Positions 24,478 to 35,620 of a stretch of DNA of 64,000 nucleotides are shown one piece after another. Both the position numbers and the translations under genes were made by a program. The stretch is from Paragorgia papillata. Its lineage: Eukaryota > Cnidaria > Anthozoa > Scleralcyonacea > Coralliidae. The stretch is from positions 3,661,501-3,725,500 of the forward strand of contig JAWNZC010000232.1 of NCBI GenBank assembly GCA_035771165.1, written 5' to 3'. A model generated the notes under the pieces. The model was not told where the DNA came from and ran no database searches. It was given only the letters and a program-made list of their open reading frames with translations. Positions within the stretch are counted from its first letter, which is position 1; each line of letters opens with the position of its first letter.

Positions 24478-25664
24478 ATTAAATTGGTACCTTCTATCGG
24501 GCCTCGATCTTCCCCTGTTGAAATCCAATTATAAGATGTTTGACCATGCACCATTTGCCTCGACTATAGACACAAATACGGGATTTGCTTTCCTTGTTAT
24601 CTCCAGTAGAATAAAATAACGAAATGTCCTAAGTGTCTCCATGGTAGTAAATCAGCTATTCAAGTGATCGGCAACAATGTACTCGATGATACACGTCCAG
24701 ATTTCTTTTCATCGATTTATTCTCTGAGACTTTAATTTTTTTGATATCAGTCAATTTACCCACGGATTTACTCAATTAAAATTTAATCGAAGCTGTTTCC
24801 TGCCTGAAATTACTATGCATTTGTCCATAATTTTTTGGATAGTATCTGTCAACCCTCTCGTACCTTGACAGTAACAAACAATCAGATATATTTAAATAAC
24901 GCCACTCTGGTTTCAAATTTATTGAACGCAACTAGAAAAGTTACAGTTGTCGTTGTTGAAAAAATACGTTATTAAAACGTTGGTCGTGAACTATAACTTT
25001 TTTAGTTGCATAAAAATATCGATGAAGCACGATCAGGTATGAAGGAATAACTAAAAGAATAAGAAAACGGCGTTCTCATGGACGCCTGAGCCGAGGAGCT
25101 AGGGGGGTTTCTTCCCCCCCAAAAAAAAATAAATTTGAAACGAGAGTAGCATGCTAGCATTACATTTTTTCAGACCTCTCCCATGGTAATATGCAGTCTC
25201 TATTTGAAACACGTATGATATAGTCTTCAACGAAATCTACTTCGTTTTCATGCACCAATTAAGTAATTAATATAAGTTTTATTAAGGTCAGATAAACAAC
25301 AATATTTAGGCATTGGAACTCTGAATTGGCACTAGCAATTGTTTATTTTAAAACGTACAAATGAAAAAAATAACTAACAACAAATACATGATGCCCTCTA
25401 CATACATTTTTAGAAAATACAGTAAAATGAAAAAAACCAAAAAAACATAAATTTATAATATATAAAAGGGATATTACGCCAATGTAATCCACGCTTTTAA
25501 AACCATGCAACAAATTCATCGGTCGGCAACTCTATTTATTTGCTCGACATTTAATGTTTTCTCTTTTTCTTCACTCGACATCATTGAGTAACGGCTAAAA
25601 AGCAACACTATAAAAGCAAAAAAGTAAATAATCCGTATTTGTGGCAAAACTGCATAGTCTGCAT
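24478..25664. other. Downstream of the BEN gene; no further exon recognised
   Basis: AT-rich. If the BEN-domain gene has another 3' exon on the minus strand it should lie here, but I found no segment with convincing coding character. A poly-C/poly-A junction occurs near 25110-25128. Confidence 0.35.
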
Positions 25665-26126
25665 TTACCAGATATAATAGGATATTAAATTTCGTGTAAC
25701 TCTAAACACACCTTTTAAAGAATTCAGTTTTGCACTATCAAGGGGAAGTTTACCATGGGTTCCGTCTCTATTACTTTTTTGAAGCTCGTTGCTCGTAAAA
25801 AAATATGGCAGTAGCTTTAACGCACACCTGTGTGGTACACTCTCTTTCTCCATTGCGGCTTGAATTTTTTTGACATCTTTGCTTGGTGTCACAAACGTCT
25901 TTATCACGTCTTCAGATAAAGATTGACTATAAGTAGGATTACTTTCAATTATCTTATTTTCTGGATCATGGTGCTTTGCCTTTGGTGTTGATGTTGGGTT
26001 CTGGCACAATAGTTTCAACGCCTCTATGTCAATTGTTGATAAGATGCTTTCATCCGAAGTTGAAGGAGGAGACGTGTCTTCGTGTTCGTAGTCAACGCTG
26101 GGCACGTCTTTAAGCATGCTGTTAAA
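25665..26126 (-). CDS. BEN-domain gene, exon 4 (3'-most exon seen)
   Basis: The acceptor is TTTTAACAG at 26127 and the frame continues in phase 0 from exon 3. The peptide has an acidic/serine-rich linker (about 70 residues). From about residue 95 comes a BEN-like segment, with ALKLLPYFFTSNEL and then GTHGKLPLDSAKLNSLK. BEN domains bind DNA or chromatin partners in proteins such as BANP and BEND family members. The BEN domain looks cut short: a good donor (AAAAG|GTGTGT, exon end 25712) suggests splicing to an exon I cannot find. If unspliced, the frame stops at 25665 after about 15 unrelated residues. Confidence 0.65.
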   Translation of the reverse strand, partial: FNSMLKDVPSVDYEHEDTSPPSTSDESILSTIDIEALKLLCQNPTSTPKAKHHDPENKIIESNPTYSQSLSEDVIKTFVTPSKDVKKIQAAMEKESVPHRCALKLLPYFFTSNELQKSNRDGTHGKLPLDSAKLNSLKGVFRVTRNLISYYIW

Positions 26127-26563
26127 CTGTTAAAATAAATTGAGAAAGAGTATAAATAAGATTATAGATCGTGAAGGTGAAACATAAGCGACCGATCTTT
26201 ATGAGCAAGGCAATTAAGCCACTATAAATATTTTGCCTATATTTATCACTGGCGACGGAATAATACTTTGTTTGGAAGTCGTAAAAAGGTTGTAAAAAAG
26301 CCGATTCCCTTGACTTAGAAAAGTCTCACTTTCACTACAGTGATTTATCACGTGTATTTTAAAATAATGATTACACATTAACATATTGCTGTCCGCGACT
26401 GGTCCAGGTTAACCCTCAAAGTATATATACTTATCACACTCATTTTTCCAACATTATCGCGTATATAATATATATTTCCAATTGGGGTATACCCATTGGA
26501 TATTACGGTACGCGTAGCTGAAAACATCTTCTTGTACTTTATAATAAAACGAAAAACACTCAC
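26127..26563 (-). other. BEN gene intron between exons 3 and 4
   Basis: 437-bp AT-rich intron. Donor ACA|GTGAGTG at exon 3, acceptor TTTTAACAG at exon 4, both phase 0. No embedded feature is seen. Confidence 0.6.
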
Positions 26564-26653
26564 TGTTAACGTCGTCCGTGATTGGATTAATTCAAGGCGA
26601 TCTTCTATCCTTGATAATGCTTCTGCAGTTAAATTTTTCATTTCGTCGATCTT
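26564..26653 (-). CDS. BEN-domain gene, exon 3 (30 codons, coiled coil)
   Basis: Acceptor ATTTTAG at 26654; donor ACA|GTGAGTG at 26564. The exon is exactly 90 bp and phase 0 at both sides. It encodes a charged helical stretch (KIDEMKNLTAEALSRIEDRL and beyond) that continues the coiled coil begun in exon 2. The phase match with both neighbours supports it as a real exon. Confidence 0.7.
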
Positions 26654-27320
26654 CTAAAATAGATTTCGAAGTGCAAGAGTAAGACAATGAAACGATCGAG
26701 TAAAGACAATATTTTATAAGTGTAAGATACAACGATGTACTGACTTGAGCGGAGCTATTAGCTTTATATAAAAATAATAAACCGTTAATACGGTATTTCG
26801 TTATTCAACTGATTAGTGTATATTGAAAAGGAGTAATTACTAAGACTAAAATACTAACTATACTAGAAATACATGAATACAACAACCCCTCGCCCGCTTT
26901 TATTAAATGCTTTTTTGAAACACCCCCACCCACCACCCACCCACCATGATTAAAATAAGCACTCCTGATATACAGCCAATATAAACAGATAAATGTATAA
27001 AAACAAAATGATAATCCTCAAGATAATTTTATAATGTTAATATGGATACTAAATTGATTTAACATATCAAAGCAAAACTTAGATTTCATTATTAAATACT
27101 GGTTGTACGAAATATTAATAAAATAATCGGTTTTTAGTTTGTTTCAAAAGGGATTATTTTTAACAAGCTTTAAGCTTCCCTATGCATACATGTTTTGCAA
27201 AGGCAGAATTAAAAGTCAACAGCTCAATTATGTGTCCACTATGTGCCCGACTTAATGATATTCATTAAAATTTATCAGTTCTAGGCAGACTGACTCTTTA
27301 TTTTCAAAATTAATAACACT

Positions 27321-27663
<343 letters not shown>

Positions 27664-27700
27664 CGTTCAACAAAGCCAGCCTTCTTCCAGTCTACGACCA

Positions 27701-27899
27701 TTTATAAATCATCACAAGTAGTCTTTAAAAAAAACTTTATTTTAACGTTTCTTGGCACTTCCCCTTTATCAAAATAACCTAGTATACAAAAAAGAGTTCA
27801 CTTTTTTGTATACCAGGTTATTTTGATAAAGGGACAGTGCCCCGAAACGTTAAAATAAAGTGGGTTTTTTTCTAAAGACTACTTGTGATGATTTATATA
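27701..27899. mobile_element. Palindromic element with Penelope-end-like motifs
   Basis: The left half and right half are inverted copies: AAATCATCACAAGTAGTCTT, CTTTATTTTAACGTTTC and TCAAAATAACCT are all mirrored. The halves meet near 27790 around GTATACAAAAAAG. The right half reads TTGATAAAGGG then CCCCGAAACG, the layout of a hammerhead with a degraded core. This suggests an origin from two head-to-head Penelope-type ends. Confidence 0.75.
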
Positions 27900-28080
27900 T
27901 AAGTTATAGTTAATTTGCATAGATGCCTCCATACCAAATTCATGTAAAAGCAGCACGCCATTCGCGGTACGACGGCTCGCCTTACAGAAATAACCTTGAC
28001 GAATTATTACATACATCAGTCTTTTGATCTTATCACTATAAACCGTTTTAAACTATCATTTCGGATTAGATTATACTCAC

Positions 28081-28400
28081 CTTGGTCAAGTTTTCAGCAA
28101 GTACATAGTTTTTCTCCATATCACTCACTCTTTCTTGTAAGGCCTCACATTCCAGCGTTTTAAGATGCAGCTGCTCTACTTGTTCCTTACAACTGTGACT
28201 GTGTTTTGATGAAAAGTGGCCCCCACATTCAGAAACGTTGTCGTTGTTTTTTTTGTTTTACCTCAATCTCCCGTCCCATCAGTTTCACTTTCTTCCTTAT
28301 TTCGTCATTACGGTTTTTTCTCTTTCCGCTTGCTGGGCAACAAATTGTTGGTAGTGATCTACCGTATCTTTCTCGGGCACTGTAGCAACTGTGACGACAG
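28081..28400 (-). CDS. BEN-domain gene, exon 2, with two compensating homopolymer indels
   Basis: Acceptor TTTTTCTGAAG at 28401 and donor AAG|GTGAGT at 28081. Exon 1 leaves one base over and 1+320=321, so the phase is intact overall. As sequenced, a TAA appears just after the A6 run (plus-strand T run 28314-28319). Coding character then continues one frame over (peptide NDEIRKKVKLMGREIE) until the A8 run (28247-28254), after which the first frame resumes (CGGHFSSKHSHSCKEQ..., a charged coiled coil to the donor). One missing base in the first run and one extra in the second explain everything. Either these are sequence errors or the allele is broken. Confidence 0.65.
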
Positions 28401-28504
28401 CTTCAGAAAAATGAAAACAAAGAGTTAGAAAATATTTTAGTATGAAGTCGCATAAAAGTTAGACTTTAACATTCTGAATGATCTCACCGCAAATAAAACC
28501 TTAC

Positions 28505-28736
28505 CTTCTGGTTCGCTTGGTATCGCAAGTTCTGCTACTTCTGCGTTATACCAACGCGAGCCATATTTTACTTTCACAGGTTCTCCGACTTTCAAAGGAA
28601 CCTTTTCCCACTCTTCATTGCTTTTTATAGTTTTTTCTGGTTTTATATCCTTTCTCTGAACACAGTAATCCGTGTCACGCCACTTGCATTTCGTTTTCCA
28701 GATAATCTTCACTTGATCGCTTGCCGACATTTTCAA
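28505..28736 (-). CDS. BEN-domain gene, exon 1 (N-terminal domain)
   Basis: Starts at Met 28736 or, two codons later, Met 28730; donor GAAG|GTAAGG at 28505. The ~75 residues include VKIIWKTKCKWRDTDYCV and later VKVKYGSRWYNAEVAEL, a Tudor/SH3-like pattern often seen before coiled coil plus BEN in invertebrate proteins (family memory, not a search). The protein is expected to be nuclear. I see no clear TATA box upstream. Confidence 0.7.
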
Positions 28737-30204
28737 ATTCCTGTGTACTATTTATCTATTGAACGAATTTTTTAAGCGATTGATTGCTCTCTTCTTGGCG
28801 TATTTCGGAAGCCACGCCTCACACAATGCTTTATGCCTATCAACTACTTGAATGTAGCTAATTAACGGAAAAGCATTATCTGTAAAAGCATTAGTGTTAA
28901 CTGTGTAACAATGGTTATTAGGAAAACGTGGGCAACTAATTGCGGGTAAAATGGAAAATGCGGGTACACATTTGCGGATAAAATATGGAAAATGCTAGGG
29001 ATTTCAAATTACCTCCTTAGAGGTACGTTACACTTTCAAAAAGTTGAATAGCTCGTGACGAATTTTAACTAAATTAACTTCCTGATTTAATAACCTGGCT
29101 AGGCGTACTTAAAGTAGCTGCTGAATTGGGATTTTAACACCAACATTCAGATCCGGATCTCTCCAGACAGATTGTTTTAATAAAACAAATTGAATTCAAG
29201 AACAACCCGCGGTTTCATTAGCTGATTCGCGTAGCAGGCTTGCAGTATCTACAATCATTGACAAAATTAGTTGAAATGACTCAAGCGAATCATGCCATGT
29301 TAATTGCTAACCTATTTTTGCATGAATTGCTACTCTGAACATTAAAATGTAATGACAGGTACTGCGTGAAAATTGCACATGTTTTGAGTTCCACAACATT
29401 GAAGTGGGGGGAAAGTGGGACATTAAACCATTTCATGTTAGCTTCGTTTCAAGAATTTTGTCAATGATTGTCTGAGAACGATATGGACGCAAACTCAACA
29501 GATTTCATTCATAAAAATCCATTTTCTCTGATGAATTGACCACTGGTGTTTTAAAATATGATAAAGAAGAATATGTGGTTAGTTTAAATGCATATTCTAT
29601 TGTCGAATGGGAATATAATAATTTTTTGTAACCATTTGAAGTGAAAATTTTATGCAATCAACAAGCGATTAATTACAGTTGTAGCCATTTAAAAGAAGCA
29701 ACCTCGTATGCCACTGGCATAATGACCTCTGTGACAAAACAAATCGAAGATATATTACTCTAGTCAAGCAATTACCAAGTTAATTAGAAAAACATTAATA
29801 GTTTGATAATGGAACTGGCAATTTCTATAGAACCGTGGCAATGTCGAGTGGCTCATGTGCCAACGCTGGTGGCTCAATTACTTTGAATGAACATTTTTCG
29901 CGATAAAACATATGGGAATTAGTGTGACAGCATAACAGGAATTATTCGTAAATAAAATTTAAGCGTCAGGAATAATATGGAATTTAGGCGGTTTCTGCAA
30001 TAGATCGTATGCGATTACATTCTACCGGAGAAATTAGCCAGATGTCTTGTTTTTATGAACAAATCTCCCATTGGCGTCTATCGCAACATGGCGCCTTGCT
30101 GCTTAACATTCGCTATACTTGTGAATGAAATTGGACAACTAAGTAGTGTTATAGAATTATTTCGAGTGAAATGAACTGTTTATAGTACAGTACTTATTTT
30201 TACG

Positions 30205-30480
30205 GTACTTTACCACACTTTACCACACTTTACCATAGTTATGTTAATGAATTAGAGTTATGATTCTTTTATATATGCAGTTTGTGGTAAAGTGTGGAAA
30301 AGTGTACAAAATTTTAGGGTAAGTATATGGTAAAGTGTGATTAAACGCAACAATTATGTCCACTTAATGCATAAGTGCCGCTAAAGTTTAAAAACATGTT
30401 TGTGTATCGAATATATTTCAGTTGAAGTTGTACTGAATATTATGCGAAGTTTGTGGTAAAGTGTGGTAAACTGAACTTAA
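30205..30480. repeat. Cluster of GTGGTAAAGTGTGG-type repeats
   Basis: Three groups: inverted ACTTTACCACACTTTACCA near 30208-30240, direct near 30283-30335, and direct near 30450-30470. They sit inside the 28868-31395 element and may be subterminal protein-binding repeats. Confidence 0.6.
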
Positions 30481-31296
30481 TTTTAGGGTTCTCGTACATA
30501 GCAAAGTGCAATGATATCTTTGAAGTATTGTTGTCAGCTATTTCTAACGATAAAATACTAGTATAAGGGAGAAATGTTTGGGTATCGATTATTTTTTTTG
30601 AAATCGAGCTGAACTCCTCGATTCATTGTTTATTAATGTTACTTGACGTATGAGCTCTTTTATAACACGAATGTCAGTGGTAATTTCAGATGAATTCGAA
30701 GCCTTGGGTAATTATTTTATTGACAAGTTCAGTTTCAATGAATACACCTGGTGAGAGAATTTTTCCCCCTTGCTGGCAACAATTTGTTCTGTTCGTTTAG
30801 GCATTAACTTAAGACAATTTCTTCGCGACTTTTCTGGTTATATCAGCATGAATGGTCAAATATTTAAATGATTTGCGCAAGTGTAGGGTATACATTATTC
30901 TTCATAATAGGTCTGCAATAAAGTTATAGGCAGATTTCAATTTTACGTGTAGGTTTTGTGTCAGAATTATAAATTTATCATGGAAATACAGAGAGCGTCC
31001 GCAGCATTTAAACCGACGATAAATAAGCCCAAAGATTGTAAATCTCGTGCGGATGACTCGATTTCGGTCCTCCGTAAAGAGAAGCAGTGCGGAAATCTGA
31101 ATGTTGGTGTTAAAATCCCGCTTTAGCACCTACTTTAAGTACGTTAGCCAGGATATTAGATCAGGAAGTTAATTTAGTTAAAATTTGTCACGCAATTTTA
31201 AACGTTTTGAAAGTGTGACGTACCTCCAAAGAGGTAATTTGAATTTCCATTAATTTACCCAAAAATGTCTACACGCATTTCCCATTTTACCCGCAA

Positions 31297-31345
31297 CTGG
31301 TTACCCGCTACCCGCTATCCGCTACCCGCTATCCGCTACCCGCGT
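31297..31345. repeat. Minisatellite CTACCCGCTATCCG, ~3.5 units
   Basis: A 14-bp period alternates CTACCCG and CTATCCG. It is an expansion of the GCGGGTA motif in the right inverted end of the surrounding element. Confidence 0.85.
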
Positions 31346-31395
31346 TTTCCAGATAACCGTTTAACAATAGCCCTTGTAAAAGCTTTGCATGGGAA

Positions 31396-31734
31396 TTGTC
31401 ATGATTTTCATGGTCACTATACATACATTACGCGTATTTATTGTTGGCTTTTACCATGTTTTACCATGCCTCTGATATCAATTTTACACTGCACTATATA
31501 TTTAGCCTGTCAATACTAGCTGTCGCTTCCGTACCAAGACAACATAACATTACTGAGACACACCTTGGCAAGATGGACAAGTCAGCGAAGCGGTGTGCAT
31601 TTTCGCGACGGAGATTTTTTTCGTCTAGATACTGGACGAAGCCTAAACTAGTTTGTATTTTGATCTGTCAAAGATTTAACTTATAGTTCTTTTAATCCCA
31701 CAGCGAGAAAAATGGTTTGTTTTTGAAGACAAGG
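31396..31734. other. Intergenic, no supported gene
   Basis: Short frames only; no recognisable protein or repeat ends. Confidence 0.4.
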
Positions 31735-31983
31735 TTCTCACTTGTCGTAAGAATCGGAGATTTTTCGTGTCCCCGATCGTCTGGGATTCTTACGACATGT
31801 GTGAACACTGAAAAACGATGAAACCACTCGTCTGGGACGATACGGGTCAGGAAAATCCCCGATTCTGACGATTCTTAGTACAAGTCGCGACAAGTGTGAA
31901 TTTGGCTGTCGTAAGAATCACCGACAATATATCCGGGATAGAAATGTCCCCGATTTATACGATTCTTACGACAAGTGAGAATT
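31735..31983. mobile_element. ~250-bp MITE with internal TCGTAAGAATC repeats
   Basis: The ends TTCTCACTTGTCGTAAGAAT and ATTCTTACGACAAGTGAGAA are perfect inverted repeats of about 20 bp. The core GTAAGAATC or its complement recurs at least five times inside, each near CCCCGAT or its complement. Non-coding. Confidence 0.85.
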
Positions 31984-32333
31984 CAAATAACATTCGATTT
32001 GTGTAAAAATTATTATATTCATCAGTTATATACAACGTAACTTCAAACCCTTAAGTTTTAAATGTGTTCATAATTGTGTTTGCAACTGTTTTAACTCGCA
32101 GCAGTTATAGTATTCATTAGTCCAATTAAAAATTCTGTTTATTGTGTTTTCTTATTACTAATTCACAAAGGAGGATACAAAGTTGAACGCATTTTTAACT
32201 TTATGAGTTATGGTCGATTATAATTACGAATAAGTTAATATTGCAGAAAACAACTATTTATATACGCTTTACAATGTCAATGTTTTAAACGCTTCCGTTC
32301 CTCATTCTATCTCTGTATCATTCATCCATTCTT
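31984..32333. other. 3' flank of the transposase-like ORF
   Basis: AT-rich and non-coding. I looked for an end matching sequence beyond 34091 and found none. Confidence 0.4.
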
Positions 32334-34091
32334 TTAATTACTGCTCGGATGTGGAGCAACAAGATCTTCTGTGCCAGGCTTGCAAAACACCCTAATCTCA
32401 TTAAAAAGATAGCATTTCCATTGTTCATCAAGACCATGAGGTTTTATTACGGGAGGGAGCGAACAAGACGGCAAAATATTTACATCCTTCAACAGATTAA
32501 ATTTATACTCAGTGGAAGTCACCAGTTCCTTGTAATAAACAATTCCCGGGTCCTTCTTGGTAAAACGAAAGTGGTGGTACTTAGTTATGTTAGGAATCTT
32601 TCTGAAATACTGGCCAAGAAAGGTAGACCAATCGTAAACGGGGACAAGCACATTACCATCATGGGTTCCCACTAACTGAGCCTTGTTTATATAACTTGAT
32701 GTCTCCACAGCAGTAGGTAATTCATAAATGGATGACACGTAGGTGACTTTGAATCGTTTTTTCAATAATCCAAAGCCCCGATCCGGGCTAAATTTGGTGT
32801 GTCCAGCAAGGAGAAATTAATAAATAATGGTCCTGTGAAAATCATTTATTACTCTCCATTCATGGTACCAGAGAAAATAATTGTTTTTATTTTGTCCTCC
32901 GCAGTTGTCTGCGTGAAAATGCACATCAGTTTCGCCAAAGCCAAGATGTTCCAAAAAGAAGTGAACGTAGCTGATCGTTGGGTTTGCACCTTTTCCCACT
33001 GAAACGTTAAAGTTAACTTGCCGTGGAATTGCTTCAGAATTAATACCAAAGATGCCGCACTTTCGTGGCGTTTTGAAATAGATTGGGCCGGGTTGCATGG
33101 GATTGCTTGGTATATGAACCTGTTGCGCATAGTCAAACGAATAGTGCATAGTTTTGTTAATTGAGCACGGACTGTGGCTTTGCGTGAAGCCAAAATGTTC
33201 TCCAATAGATGCAAAATTCGCTTCTGCCTCTTGACAGGCCTTTCTGTAGTATTCTCTTTCAGCTTTTACTTTCTGTAAATGGTCTTGCTGTAATTTGACG
33301 CAAGCCGATTTGTCTTCGTCAGGCAGGTTCACAGAACGCTGAAGCTTTGTCGTATTTTCCTGACATTTGGCACACAAGTCTGTCATAGGCTTTGCCACAA
33401 CAACGTTGGGGAAAAATTCTTTCCATAGGTCAAGAAATTTTGAATAACTGACTGCAGTCTTTTCGGAAGCTTCACAGCATGTCTTATATGATCTCCAAAC
33501 ACTGGCTTTGGTTTCTGACGAAGACAGCAATATAATGTCGTCATTTTTGTAGCCTGGAATCCTACCAGGAAGCAGTATGGCATTTTCTTCAACATAGTTT
33601 GAAATAAACGCCTTTACATTTTCAATGACTGAAAGAGACAGTGTGTTACTTGGCATTTGGTTATTATTTCCATGTATTCTTGGACATATGCCGAATGTCT
33701 CGTAGTGCTCTTTAAGTAAACGAAACCGAGAGTCACTGAGGCCATATAACTGCAAAAACATTTTTTTGCATATCGGAATAGACCTAAATATAAAACCGCA
33801 TCGCGGACTTCTACTTCGTTTCTCGCCAACCTTGATATCGCTATTTCCATGCGTGGATGCTTGTATGTTGGCTAGAATCACAAGGTCAAGTTCCACGCTA
33901 CTCAACTCTGCGCAATTATATAAGTTAAACAGCATTGTATCCTTGGAGAACATTTCTGAACATGGACGTCCATTTCGACCACCCAGGCATCCGCAGCCAA
34001 CGTCTAAAAACTTCTCAACTTTTTCGTCTACTTGGTTCTTGTTTCCTATCTCGTTATCCATAATACATTTATTCTTTATCAATTCATGCAC
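32334..34091 (-). pseudogene. Transposase-like protein (DNCGGQNKN family), one in-frame stop
   Basis: One frame of about 586 codons is interrupted only by TAA at 32817-32819. N-terminal cysteines (CGCLGGRNGRPCSEMF, about 33-48) and CAKC near 240 suggest zinc sites. A charged helix lies near 270-295, then FHADNCGGQNKNN near 392-404. After the stop the same frame continues with AGHTKFSPDRGFGLLKKRFK. This D-N-C..QNKN plus HTKF..D layout is typical of a repetitive RNase-H-fold transposase-like family in cnidarians and other invertebrates. I cannot assign the superfamily with certainty (Sola-like is one possibility). A single stop in such a long frame means recent inactivation or a sequencing error. 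No terminal repeats were found. Confidence 0.75.
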
Positions 34092-35274
34092 CTGATTGAG
34101 TGTGCAAAAACCTCTCAGTATCGCCGCTTACTATACGAAAAACAGGATATGTCCGTCGATAATATTAATTATTATATGCTAATTATAACATGCCCGTGTT
34201 CCCAAACGTGGAACGAGGGCAAATATTATGGCATGCCATTTCAGCACTAAAGTGAAGAAGTGTGACTGCGGACTACCTCAACTAGAAAGCATTCTATAAC
34301 TCAGCGGTATTTTAAAAACCATACAAGAAAATAATATTTTCTTTGGAGCTTGGTATGTTTTCGATTTCATTCCCACAAAGGGATTATAATAGCACAAATT
34401 CTCGAAGTTGGTATTTTACTGCTACGCTTCGACAAAACTTATATAGGTGATTCTATAGTTGGATTGGTATTTTGACAGTATCGAAATGAACGAGCAAAGT
34501 TTAATTATTTTGAAAATATGTATTAACGTATATAGTCTGCTTCAACTGATAGTGATCGAAGTCAATAACGAAAAGGAAAAGTACCAGAGGCACGGCGAAG
34601 GATGCATAATTAAGCTTGTCATGTAGGCTTAATTGAGACACTCAAGAATCTAAAGTACCGACTTTAATTAAATAAGAATAAGACTACGCACAAGACAATC
34701 CCGAATGCGAATTTTTATTATGTGTTACAAGGGGATAAGAGCGTATTTCTTTAAACCTTGTTATTAAATTCTTATAGACTATAAGAAAGAAAAAAGATTT
34801 TATGTCCTCAACTTTTGCTAATCCGGTGTGGTGGTCTGACATTGTATCGTGGTGAGATTGTCTTGACCAGACGATAATTGTGTTAATTGTCCGTTTAGTA
34901 TACTTGTCTAAAGATTTTAAGGTTATGATCTTAACCTATATATAATTTCCTGACTTTAGAATTCTTAGGTTCAATTTGACGCGCCTATAATTCCCTAAAA
35001 TTCCTTTATTAAAGTGTTGGACAGAACCACTTACCTCTTTCGAAACAGGAAACTCTCATCATAACAATTAACAAGTGAAACCGTATAGCGTTAACAAGGA
35101 TAAAATACTAAAATCTGTTAGGTATAGGCCTCTGAGAAGCTATACACCGACCCAAAAGTGTTAAGGATGTAGTTTTTAAATGCTTACTAAATTTCGCCGT
35201 GTCCAGACTTAACAAGTAAAATGCGTCAAAATAGTTTATAAACTATTATAAACTATAAGCCTTTGTCCATTATG
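34092..35274. other. Intergenic, no supported gene
   Basis: 5' flank of the transposase-like frame. AT-rich, with no clear repeats or coding segments. Confidence 0.4.
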
Positions 35275-35585
35275 CCGTTCAAACGGTTGTTTCAAAGCGT
35301 TAAAACGCTTCTCCAAAACCGTTCAAACGGCTGTGGTAAACCGTTCAAACGGCTACGGTAAACCGTTCAAACGGCTATGGTAAACCGTTCAAACGGCTGT
35401 CCAATACCGTTCAAACGGCTGTCCAATTCCGTTCAAACGGTTCTTCAAAATCGTTCGAACGTTAGCCCAAAAGCGTTCAAACGGCCGCCTGAAACCGTTC
35501 GATTTTTTTGGAAAGCTGTTTAAACGCTTTTCAAGACCGTTCGTCATGCGTTTGCTATCCGTTTTTTTTTGCCGTTCGAACGGAA
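35275..35585. repeat. 22-bp-period array of the palindrome CCGTTCAAACGG
   Basis: Perfect copies of the 12-bp palindrome start at 35275, 35319, 35341, 35363, 35385, 35407 and 35429. Degenerate copies keep the 22-bp phase at about 35297, 35451, 35473, 35495 and 35517. More distant ones follow (35537, 35558, and CCGTTCGAACGG at 35572). The 10-bp linkers vary (CTGTGGTAAA, CTACGGTAAA, CTGTCCAATA). A two-helical-turn period with a self-complementary core looks like a platform for a dimeric DNA-binding protein, or simply a young minisatellite. Confidence 0.9.
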
Positions 35586-35620
35586 TATCGTTAACGTACG
35601 TTTTCCCGTGGAGGGTCACA

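Larger units (their letters stand above)
28868..31395. mobile_element. 2.5-kb non-autonomous element with ~250-bp inverted ends
   Basis: The arms 28868-29150 and 31083-31395 are inverted. Paired words include GCGGGTAAAATGG, CAAATTACCTC, GAGGTACGT, TTTTAACTAAATTAACTTCC, GTACTTAAAGTAG and TTTTAACACCAACATTCAGA. The right arm carries an expanded minisatellite (31297-31345) absent from the left. The interior holds a GTGGTAAAGTG-type repeat cluster and no transposase. It lies immediately 5' of the BEN gene (start at 28736). Confidence 0.8.

Noticed and set aside
28216..28428. Plus-strand 70-codon frame
   Set aside because: It is the complement of BEN gene exon 2 on the minus strand, which has splice sites and coding character.
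35275..35585. CRISPR-like array
   Set aside because: Eukaryotic context, a 12-bp palindromic core with 10-bp similar linkers rather than unique spacers; it is a minisatellite-type array.
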